A DNA stretch of 64,000 bases from NCBI RefSeq assembly GCF_026343295.1, contig NZ_JAPELY010000001.1:1-64000 (forward strand). Direction: 5' to 3'. Of this stretch, positions 31,746 to 38,678 are shown in pieces. Both the position numbers and the translations under genes were made by a program. The notes beneath the pieces were generated by a model. That model had not been told where the DNA came from. It did no database searches and saw nothing but the letters and a program-made list of their open reading frames with translations. Each line of letters begins with the position of its first letter. Position 1 is the stretch's first letter. This DNA comes from Streptomyces sp. NBC_00083 (lineage in GTDB: Bacteria; Actinomycetota; Actinomycetes; Streptomycetales; Streptomycetaceae).

Positions 31746-32107
31746 TGGCATGTTCACCGTGTTACCAAGCGTCCTCGAAAATTGCCCATCAGGCCGGGAT
31801 TCTCTGCCCGTTCACCTGGTGCGGCTGGCCCGTAATCGACGGGTCGACGTCGCGTGGGTGCTCGATGTCCATGCGCGGTCCGTGGGGCCGTGATGCGTAG
31901 AAGGTGATCCTCTCGGATGTCCCAGGTCTCGCGGGCCGTTGAGTCCTTTCTACTCCCGTACGACGAGAAGCGAAACCCCTCACCCCAGTTCTTTACTTTT
32001 ATGTTCAAACAGGGGTAAATCGGACGGTTGTTTTCAGAAGGCGTCCATAGACGCGCTGTTCGGGCTTCGCCGGATCGTCTCTGTCTCTCCGCGGCGAAGG
32101 CCGTCGC
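31746..32107. other. AT-richer intergenic region between Fic-like and HAD genes
   Basis: About 360 bases after the terminator, unusually low in GC for the locus around 31970-32040 (for example TTCTTTACTTTTATG). It probably contains a minus-strand promoter: TTGAAC and AT-rich sequence read leftwards toward the small ORF at 31789-31872. No RNA family is recognised. Confidence 0.45.
31789..31872 (-). CDS. possible very small protein (27 residues or slightly longer)
   Basis: From ATG 31872 the frame reads M-D-I-E-H-P-R-D-V-D-P-S-I-T-G-Q-P-H-Q-V and ends seven residues later at a TGA. Third-position G/C is about 89% over this stretch, dropping in the codons further upstream, which suggests coding selection. 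The frame stays open upstream to 31983, with GAGAGG at about 31909-31914, so the start may be earlier and non-standard. It follows an AT-rich, promoter-like segment. Not assigned to any family. Confidence 0.3.
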   Translation of the reverse strand: MDIEHPRDVDPSITGQPHQVNGQRIPA

Positions 32108-32944
32108 TCAGGCCGGGACGGATCCGCGCCTGCGGGCGGCGTACCAGACGATGCCCGCGGTGGCCGCGGCCGCGCCGACCGCCGCGGCGGCGAGGAGAGC
32201 GGACCGTGGCGGCATGGAAAGGGCGGGCAGCCGTTGCTTGAGGCTGACCGGCCGGTTGAAGACGAGAATCGGCCATTCCCTGGCAGTGGCTTCACGGCGC
32301 AGGGCTCGGTCGGGGTTGACGGCATAGGGGTGGCCGACCGACTCCAGCATCGGGACATCGGTCGCGGAGTCGCTGTAGGCATAGCAGCGCGCCAGGTCGT
32401 ACCCCTCGGACGCGGCCAGGTCCTTGACGGCCTCGGCCTTCGTCGGCCCATAGGCGTAGTACTCGACGTCGCCCGTGAAGCAGCCGTCGTCGCCGACCAC
32501 CATGCGGGTGGCCACCACCCGGTCCGCGCCGAGCAGTTCGCCGATCGGCTCGACGACCTCGGCCCCCGAGGTCGACACGATGACCACGTCGCGGCCGGCC
32601 GCGTGGTGCTCCTCGATGAGGGAGGCGGCCTCGTCGTAGATGATCGGGTCGATCAGGTCGTGCAGGGTCTCGGCGACGATCTCCTTGACCTGCTGGACGT
32701 TCCAGCCCTTGCAGAGGGCGGACAGATACTCACGCATCCCCTCCATCTGATCGTGGTCGGCGCCACCGGCGAGGAATACGAACTGCGCGTACGCAGTGCG
32801 CAGTACGGCGCGACGGTTGATCAGTCCTCCTTGATAGAAGGACTTGCTGAAGGTCAGCGTCGACGACTTGGCAATGACTGTCTTGTCCAAGTCGAAGAAG
32901 GCGGCGGTGCGCGGCAGCGAGTGGTTTTCCACGAGTCCGAGCAT
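32108..32944 (-). CDS. HAD-superfamily subfamily IB phosphatase with C-terminal membrane anchor
   Basis: Phosphatase of 278 residues. HAD motif I is FFDLDKTVIA (nucleophile Asp, D-x-D), motif II is VIVSTSG, and motif IV is Y-S-D-S-A-T-D-V-P-M. The C-terminal ~35 residues hold a hydrophobic helix (ALLAAAAVGAAAATAG) and an Arg-rich end, so it is probably anchored to the membrane with the enzyme inside. Relatives include SerB-like phosphatases, CicA, and proteins labelled as affecting morphological differentiation in Streptomyces. It is divergent from the 6C RNA and ssd, as Rv3661 is in mycobacteria (recalled). The substrate is unknown. Confidence 0.88.
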   Translation of the reverse strand: MLGLVENHSLPRTAAFFDLDKTVIAKSSTLTFSKSFYQGGLINRRAVLRTAYAQFVFLAGGADHDQMEGMREYLSALCKGWNVQQVKEIVAETLHDLIDPIIYDEAASLIEEHHAAGRDVVIVSTSGAEVVEPIGELLGADRVVATRMVVGDDGCFTGDVEYYAYGPTKAEAVKDLAASEGYDLARCYAYSDSATDVPMLESVGHPYAVNPDRALRREATAREWPILVFNRPVSLKQRLPALSMPPRSALLAAAAVGAAAATAGIVWYAARRRGSVPA

Positions 32945-33015
32945 AGGCGCCCACCATTCGGCGTAAGCTGGGGCGCGTGGGTTTGCCTGAGAAGGCTCTC
33001 GGGTACACCATGGAA

Positions 33016-33133
33016 GTCACGGATCGTTCGCGACCGTGCTAACCCGGTCCGACTCCTCCCCCCCCGAGTCGACCGTGGGGACGACCCCCGCTCTCCCCCC
33101 CGGCGGGGGTCGTCGCATGTCCAGATGCTTTTT
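33016..33133 (+). ncRNA. 6C small RNA
   Basis: Two consecutive hairpins with C-rich loops: stem CGACTC/GAGTCG (33050-33055, 33066-33071) with loop CTCCCCCCCC, and stem ACGACCCCCGC/GCGGGGGTCGT (33081-33091, 33103-33113) with loop TCTCCCCCCCG, followed by a T run (33129-33133). Two stem-loops each exposing six or more C is the definition of the actinobacterial 6C RNA. The location between a HAD phosphatase and ssd is the same as in mycobacteria, where it is called B11, and its loops are reported to pair with G-rich ribosome sites. The 5' end is estimated from a TTGCCT/TACACC promoter-like pair at 32983-33009. Confidence 0.88.
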
Positions 33134-33388
33134 CGAGCCTGGGTCGTCACCGCACCGCATCTCCGCTCCTTCTTCGCGCGAGTGCTTCATGATCACTAAT
33201 CGTGACTGTGCGTAGTGGTTGCGCTGCACTCCGGAAAGTCACCGGTATAGGTGAACGGGATATTCACAACGCGCATAGTTGTCCACAGATTTCGACCAAG
33301 ATCCACATTATTTCGGGTCTCCCTCCACCGTGATTCCAGTTCGCGAAGTGCGCGGACGCAGGAATCGCAGGGAGAGGGGGCGGAAATC

Positions 33389-34504
33389 ATGGACGGAGCC
33401 ATGGCTTCCGATCGGCCGCAGGGCGTGGAGGGCCGCCGCGGCGGACCGCTGATCGTGACCGAGGACGAGGATCTGCTCGACGATCTGCTGAGGCTGTGCG
33501 CCGCGGCCGGCACCGAGCCCGAGGTGTGTCACGGGGTGCCCGACCGCAGGGGCGGATGGGAGAGCGCACCGCTGGTCCTGGTGGGCGACGACGCCGCGCC
33601 CCGGCTGCGCGGGGCGGCCCGCAGGCGCGGAGTGCTCCTGGTGGGCCGGGACCAGGACGACCCGGGTGTCTGGCAGACGGCGGTCGAGCTCGGCGCGGAC
33701 CATGTGCTGCGGCTGCCCGACGCCGAGCCCTGGCTCGTCGACCGGATCGCGGATGCGGTGGAAGGCGTGGGGCGCCCCGCCCTGACCGTCGGGGTGATCG
33801 GCGGGCGCGGCGGCGCGGGCGCGTCGACACTGGCGTGTGCCCTCGCGGTCACCGCAGCCCGCACCGGGAAACGGACCATGCTGATCGACGCCGATCCGCT
33901 CGGCGGCGGCCTCGATGTGCTGCTCGGAGGCGAGCAGACCGACGGCCGGCGGTGGCCGGATTTCGCCGCTTCGCGAGGGCGCGTGGCCAGCGGAGCCCTG
34001 GAGGAATCGCTGCCCCGTCTGCACCGGTTGAGGGTGCTCAGCTGGGACCGGGGGGACTTGGTGGTCATCCCGGCGGAGGCGATGCGCGCGGTCCTCGCGG
34101 CGGCCCGCCGACGCGGTGGCGTGGTCGTCGTCGACCTGCCGCGCCGGATCGACGACGCGGTGGTCGAGGCGCTCGCGCAACTGGACCTCGGGCTGCTGGT
34201 GGTCCCCGCCGAACTGCGCGCCGTCGCCGCGGCCAACCGGGTCGCCTCATCGGTCGGCATGGTGCTGCGCGATCTGCGCGCGGTGGTGCGCGGCCCCTAT
34301 GCGCCGGGGCTCGACGAGCAGTGGGTGGCGGGTGCGCTGGGGCTGCCGCTCGCCGGTGAACTCCCGGTCGAAGCAGGCCTGTTGGAAGCCCAGGAGGGCG
34401 GGGCGCCACCGGGGAGTGCGGCCCGCGGCCCGCTGGCCAGATTCTGCGCCGCCTTCTGGGACCAGACTCTGACCGGCGGCCTCACCGGAGGGGCGCTCTC
34501 ATGA
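33389..34504 (+). CDS. ssd: septum site-determining protein Ssd (MinD/ParA-like, CpaE-type)
   Basis: Protein of 371 residues heading the Tad operon. The N-terminal ~110 residues form a receiver-like domain (PLIVTEDEDLLDDLLRLCAA); the rest is a MinD/CpaE-like ATPase fold. The P-loop reads GGRGGAGAST: both the signature Lys and the catalytic Lys of the deviant Walker A are replaced, so it may not hydrolyse ATP. Walker A' is LIDADPLGGG. Related Ssd proteins influence septation in mycobacteria; in Tad systems CpaE localises the machinery. ATG 33389 has GGGAGAGGGGG upstream. The stop overlaps the next start (ATGA). Confidence 0.88.
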   Translation: MDGAMASDRPQGVEGRRGGPLIVTEDEDLLDDLLRLCAAAGTEPEVCHGVPDRRGGWESAPLVLVGDDAAPRLRGAARRRGVLLVGRDQDDPGVWQTAVELGADHVLRLPDAEPWLVDRIADAVEGVGRPALTVGVIGGRGGAGASTLACALAVTAARTGKRTMLIDADPLGGGLDVLLGGEQTDGRRWPDFAASRGRVASGALEESLPRLHRLRVLSWDRGDLVVIPAEAMRAVLAAARRRGGVVVVDLPRRIDDAVVEALAQLDLGLLVVPAELRAVAAANRVASSVGMVLRDLRAVVRGPYAPGLDEQWVAGALGLPLAGELPVEAGLLEAQEGGAPPGSAARGPLARFCAAFWDQTLTGGLTGGALS

Positions 34505-35742
34505 ACGACCGGCGCGATGAAGGCATCCCCTCCGCCGGCGCGCCCGGCCCTGCCGACGGCGGGGCGTGGTCCCGGGGCGCGCCGTCGTGGAGCGCGGGAC
34601 CGCCGCTGCTCGACGCGGTGCGGCAGCGGCTGGCGCAGAGCGGGGCCGAACCCACCCCGGCCAGGGTCGCGGCGGCGCTGCGCGCCCAGGGCCGGCTGCT
34701 CGGCGACGCGGAAGTGCTGGGCGGAGCCGAGGAGTTGCGGTCCGAGCTGGTGGGCACCGGCCCCCTGGAGCCGCTGCTCGCCGACCCCGATGTGACGGAC
34801 GTCCTGGTCTCGGCACCCGACCGGGTGTGGGTGGACCGGGGCGGCGGGCTTGAACCGACCGGCATCCGCTTCGCCGACGCGGCGGCCGTACGCAGGCTGG
34901 CGCAGCGCCTCGCCGCGGTGGCGGGCCGCCGGCTCGACGACGCGAGGCCCTGGGTGGACGCCCGACTGCCCGACGGAACCCGGATGCACGCCGTCCTGGA
35001 ACCCATCGCCGTCGGCTCGACCTGCCTGTCCCTGCGGGTGGTCCGCCCCAGGGCGTTCTCGCTGGCCGAACTGACGGCGGCGGGCACGGTCCCGCCCGGG
35101 GGCGAGAAGCTGCTGCGCGCGCTGATCCGGGCCCGGGTGTCGTTCCTGGTGAGCGGCGGCACCGGCACCGGCAAGACCACGCTCCTGTCGACCCTGCTCG
35201 GCCTGGTCGGCGCGGGCGAGCGCATCGTCCTCGCCGAGGACTCCGCCGAGTTGAGGCCCGACCACCCCCATGTCGTACGCCTCGAATCGCGGCCCGCCAA
35301 CCAGGAGGGCGCGGGCCTCGTGACCCTGCGGGACCTGGTGCGCCAGGCCCTGCGGATGCGCCCCGACCGGCTGGTCGTGGGCGAGGTGCGCGGAGCCGAA
35401 GTGACCGACCTGCTCGGCGCCTTGAACACCGGGCACGAAGGAGGCTGCGGGACGGTCCACGCCAACTCGGCCTCGGATGTGCCGGCCCGCCTGGAGGCAC
35501 TCGGCACCGCCGCCGGGCTCGACCGGGCCGCGCTGCACAGCCAGGTGGCGGCCGCGCTGTCGGTGGTGCTCCATCTCGCCCGCGACCGGGAGGGCCGACG
35601 CCGGATCGCCGAGGTGCGTGTCCTCGAACGGGACCCGGCCGGCCTGGTCAGGACGGTGCCCGCACTGCGGTGGGGCGCTCAGGGGTTCCTGCGCGACGCG
35701 GGCTGGGAGCGGCTCCGGGCGCTGATCGGGGGTGCGCTGTGA
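34501..35742 (+). CDS. TadA/CpaF secretion ATPase
   Basis: Hexameric GSPII_E-type ATPase of 413 residues that powers Flp/Tad pilus assembly or secretion. N-terminal helical domain with LLADPDVTDVLV, then Walker A SGGTGTGKTTLLS, Asp box VLAEDSAELRPDHPH, Walker B-like VVGEVRGAE and His box GHEGGCGTVHANSA. All parts needed for activity are present. It is overlapped by four bases at both ends with ssd and tadB, so it is tightly coupled in the operon. Confidence 0.93.
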   Translation: MNDRRDEGIPSAGAPGPADGGAWSRGAPSWSAGPPLLDAVRQRLAQSGAEPTPARVAAALRAQGRLLGDAEVLGGAEELRSELVGTGPLEPLLADPDVTDVLVSAPDRVWVDRGGGLEPTGIRFADAAAVRRLAQRLAAVAGRRLDDARPWVDARLPDGTRMHAVLEPIAVGSTCLSLRVVRPRAFSLAELTAAGTVPPGGEKLLRALIRARVSFLVSGGTGTGKTTLLSTLLGLVGAGERIVLAEDSAELRPDHPHVVRLESRPANQEGAGLVTLRDLVRQALRMRPDRLVVGEVRGAEVTDLLGALNTGHEGGCGTVHANSASDVPARLEALGTAAGLDRAALHSQVAAALSVVLHLARDREGRRRIAEVRVLERDPAGLVRTVPALRWGAQGFLRDAGWERLRALIGGAL

Positions 35743-36674
35743 CCGATCCTCGGACGGGGCTGCCCGCGTGGGCGGCGATGTGCGCGGGCCTTGCCGTGTG
35801 GCTGTGGGCCGGTCAGGACCAGGGGATGCGGCGGGCCCGGCTGATGTTCGCGGGGGCCGGGACGGGAGCGGAAACGGGGAGCGGCACGGGAGCCGGCGCC
35901 GGGCTCGGCGGATTCCAGGCGGCCGTTGCCGGCGGCGGGTTCAGGGCGTCCCCGCTGGGGCGTTGGCTCGCCGCGGTGCGGCACCGGGAGCGGTGGCGGG
36001 CGGAGTGGCTGTGTCTGCCGCTGGGGCTCGCCCTCGCCGTCCTGGGTGGCTCGGTGCTGCCGCTGGTCGCAGGGGCGCTGGCGGTGCCGTTGCTGGGGAG
36101 GCGGCTGCGGCTCGAGCAACGCGAGCGGGCCAGGGCCCGGCGGGCCGACCAGGTGATCGCCTGGTGTGCCGCGGTGGCCGGTGAGCTCCGGGCGGGCCGC
36201 CAGCCCGGACCGGCGCTCGTGACGGCCGCGCGGGAGACGGGCGCCCTCGGCGCCGGGGCGGCCCCGGTGGTGGCGGCGGCCACGTTCGGCGGCGATGTGC
36301 CGGCCGCGCTGCGGTCGGCGGCCAGCGAGCCGGGCGCCGAAGGGCTCGCCGGGATCGCCGCCTGCTGGCAGGTCGCGGTGGACGGCGGGGCAGGGCTCGC
36401 CTCCGGCCTGGAGAGGCTGGAGAACGCGCTGCGGGCGGAGCGGGAACAACAGGACGCGTTGCGCTCCGAGTTGGCGGGGCCCCGCACCACGGTGCTGCTC
36501 CTCGCGCTGCTGCCGGCGCTCGGCCTGGTGCTCGGCACCGCGATGGGCGCGAGCCCGCTGCGGGTGCTGCTGCACAGCCCGGCGGGGTTCGGATGCCTGC
36601 TGGTGGCCGCGGTCCTGGAGACGGCCGGCGTGGTGTGGGCGGCCCGGATCGTACGGGCGGGGGAGGGCCGATGA
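35739..36674 (+). CDS. TadB-like type II/IV secretion inner-membrane protein
   Basis: Inner-membrane platform protein of 311 residues with a GspF-type fold. The start is GTG 35739, overlapping the TadA stop. An N-terminal membrane segment (about 9-25) is followed by a Gly-rich stretch of GTGAGAG type, two membrane segments (about 90-125), a cytoplasmic helical domain with DQVIAWCAAVAGELRAGRQP, and two C-terminal segments (about 245-300). Works with TadC as the assembly base. The stop overlaps tadC. Confidence 0.88.
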   Translation: MTDPRTGLPAWAAMCAGLAVWLWAGQDQGMRRARLMFAGAGTGAETGSGTGAGAGLGGFQAAVAGGGFRASPLGRWLAAVRHRERWRAEWLCLPLGLALAVLGGSVLPLVAGALAVPLLGRRLRLEQRERARARRADQVIAWCAAVAGELRAGRQPGPALVTAARETGALGAGAAPVVAAATFGGDVPAALRSAASEPGAEGLAGIAACWQVAVDGGAGLASGLERLENALRAEREQQDALRSELAGPRTTVLLLALLPALGLVLGTAMGASPLRVLLHSPAGFGCLLVAAVLETAGVVWAARIVRAGEGR

Positions 36675-37465
36675 GCCCGCCGGGGCCGGAGGTTGTCCAC
36701 AGGCTGGGGGCAGTGGTGGGGGCTGCCACCCTCGCCCTGTGGACGGTGGCGGCGGTGGCCCGGCGCCGGGAGGAGCGCCGGATCCGCCGCCGGATGGCCG
36801 CGCTGCTGGCCCTGGAGGCGACGTTGACACCGACCGGACCGAGGCTCTGGAACCCGGCCTGGACGGAGCGGGCGAAACAGTGGGGAGCGCCACTGGCGGC
36901 GTGGGCGGCCTGCTACGTACTGCTCGGCGGGGCCGCGGGGGCCCTGGGCGGCCTGGCGGCGGCGTACGGAGCCCGGGTGTGGACGCGCAGGCGACGGGCG
37001 CGGGGGACGGGCGCCGACGTACGGGAGGTGGGGCGCGAACTGCCGCTCGCCGCCGACCTGCTGGCCGCGTGCCTGGCCGCCGGAGCCGGGCCGCGCGAGG
37101 CGGCGGGGGCGGTCGGAGCCTGTCTGGAGGGGCCGGTCGGGGCCCGCCTGGGCCAGGTCGCAGCCGAGCTGCGGATGGGCTGCGAACCAGGCGACGCGTG
37201 GGGGAGGTTGGGTGCGATACCGGGCGCGGCCGAACTGGCCCGCTGCCTGGAGCGGGCGGCTTCCTCGGGAGCGCCCGCGGCCGGCGCCGTCGCCCGGGTC
37301 GCCGCGCGATGCAGGGCCGAGCGGAGCCGGGACGCCTCGGCGCGGGCCAGACGCGCGGGCGTCCTGATCACCGGGCCGCTGGGCCTCTGCTTCCTGCCGG
37401 CGTTCCTCGCGGCGGGCGTCGCGCCGGTCGTGATCGGTCTGGCGGGAGGACTGCTCAAGCGGTGA
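36671..37465 (+). CDS. TadC-like type II secretion F family protein
   Basis: Inner-membrane partner of TadB, 264 residues from ATG 36671 (ATGA overlap with tadB). Hydrophobic segments at about 10-28, 72-105 and 225-262; the cytoplasmic part has ELPLAADLLAACLAAGAGPREA, the GspF signature. The last coupled gene of the machine part; the pilin-like genes follow after a 166-base gap that has GGGAG before the next start. Confidence 0.88.
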   Translation: MSPPGPEVVHRLGAVVGAATLALWTVAAVARRREERRIRRRMAALLALEATLTPTGPRLWNPAWTERAKQWGAPLAAWAACYVLLGGAAGALGGLAAAYGARVWTRRRRARGTGADVREVGRELPLAADLLAACLAAGAGPREAAGAVGACLEGPVGARLGQVAAELRMGCEPGDAWGRLGAIPGAAELARCLERAASSGAPAAGAVARVAARCRAERSRDASARARRAGVLITGPLGLCFLPAFLAAGVAPVVIGLAGGLLKR

Positions 37466-37631
37466 CGGGACCCGCCCGGTGCTCGGCCCGGCGAGGGGCT
37501 GCCCAGGTGGTGCGGGGCGCCGCCGTCACTCGCGCCGCAGGTGCGTCTCCGGCCATCCACATCTGCGACCAGGCACAAGGACCTGGTGAACAAGTCAATG
37601 AACACGAATGTCGGACAAGGGAGTTGGAACC

Positions 37632-37889
37632 ATGAACGCGATCACCGACGGGCAGACGCATTCCACGGAGAGCCGAGCGAGCGGCCGCGCGAGGAGCCGG
37701 CTGCGGCACTGGGGTTCGGCGCTGCGGCGCCGGGCGCGGCGCGACGACGGGATGTCTACCTCCGAGTACGCCGTGGGCACGCTCGCGGCCTGCGCCTTCG
37801 CGGCGATCCTGTACAAGGTCGTCACCAGCGAGGGCGTGGTGTCGGCGCTGAACCAGCTGATCACCAAGGCGCTCGATGTCCAGGTCTGA
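37632..37889 (+). CDS. Flp-type pilin-like protein (DUF4244)
   Basis: Protein of 85 residues. A basic N-terminal region (about 38 residues, RRRARRDDG) precedes M-S-T-S-E-Y-A-V-G-T-L and a single hydrophobic helix. The G-x(4)-E-Y arrangement is that of a prepilin cleavage site, with Glu 5 of the mature protein, so it should be processed and assembled by the adjacent Tad machine. ATG 37632 has GGGAG eight bases upstream; a shorter in-frame upstream start is unlikely. It overlaps the next gene by 14 bases. No prepilin peptidase gene is in the window. Confidence 0.88.
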   Translation: MNAITDGQTHSTESRASGRARSRLRHWGSALRRRARRDDGMSTSEYAVGTLAACAFAAILYKVVTSEGVVSALNQLITKALDVQV

Positions 37890-38253
37890 GCACGGCCGGC
37901 GCCTGCGGGGCGACCGGGGGTTCGTGACGGCCGAGACGGCCGTCGCGATCCCGGCCCTCGTCGGGTTCGCGCTGGCCCTGCTGTGGGCCCTGATGGCGGC
38001 CTCGGCCGAGATCAGATGTGTGGACGCGGCCAGGGCGGGGGCTCGCGCGGCGGCCCGGTCCGAGCCGGAGGCCGTCGCGGTGGCGGCGGCGCGGTCGGCC
38101 GCGCCGGAGGGCGCCACGGTCACGGTGCGGCGCAGCGGGGAGCTGTGGCGGGTCCGGGTGGAGGCCGCCACGCCGGGCCCCACCCATCTGGCCCTGACGC
38201 TCCACGCGGAGGCGGCGGCCCTGGCCGAGGACACGGCGGGGGAGGGGTCGTGA
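37876..38253 (+). CDS. TadE-like minor pseudopilin
   Basis: Protein of 125 residues with a short basic start, R-G-F-V-T-A-E-T-A-V-A-I-P and a long hydrophobic helix (about 17-45), then a periplasmic part rich in Ala/Arg. This is the TadE pattern (Gly before a hydrophobic segment with Glu five residues in). It overlaps the pilin gene by 14 bases and the next gene by four, indicating coupled translation. Confidence 0.85.
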   Translation: MSRSEHGRRLRGDRGFVTAETAVAIPALVGFALALLWALMAASAEIRCVDAARAGARAAARSEPEAVAVAAARSAAPEGATVTVRRSGELWRVRVEAATPGPTHLALTLHAEAAALAEDTAGEGS

Positions 38254-38678
38254 GCGGATGGGGGCGACGGTCCGCGCGGTGGGCGCGGTGGGCGCGGTGG
38301 GCCGCGAGGCGGTTTCGCGAGCGAGGCGACCGGGGCTCCGCCACCGTATGGGTGGCGCTGACGGCCGCCACGATGTGCTCGGTGTTCGCGGCCGTGCTCT
38401 GTCTCGGCCAGGTGGTGGCCGCGCGGCACCGGGCGGCCGGCGCCGCGGATCTGGCGGCCCTCGCGGCGGCCGACCGGGCCCTGTGGGGCTCGCCGGACGC
38501 CTGCGCCAAGGCGGTCGAGGTGGCTCGGGCCCAGGGCGCCGAGATGGTGCGCTGCACGGTCGTGGGCGAGATCGCCGACGTACGGGTGAGGGCGGGGTTC
38601 GGACCGTACGCACCCAGCGTCAGGGCGCGGGCGGGGCCGGCTCCGGCTCCTGCGGAGCCCCCCGCAGCAGCTCCGTGA
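38250..38678 (+). CDS. TadG/Rv3654c-like secreted protein of the Tad cluster
   Basis: Protein of 142 residues from GTG 38250 (GTGA overlap with the TadE-like gene). A W-A-R-W-A-R-W-A repeat at the start is followed by R-G-S-A-T-V-W-V-A-L and one membrane helix, then AADLAALAAADRAL, a feature of TadG-like and Rv3654c-family proteins. The last ~25 residues are Pro/Ala-rich and overlap the 3' end of the opposite-strand helicase by 59 bases. Confidence 0.8.
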   Translation: MSGWGRRSARWARWARWAARRFRERGDRGSATVWVALTAATMCSVFAAVLCLGQVVAARHRAAGAADLAALAAADRALWGSPDACAKAVEVARAQGAEMVRCTVVGEIADVRVRAGFGPYAPSVRARAGPAPAPAEPPAAAP

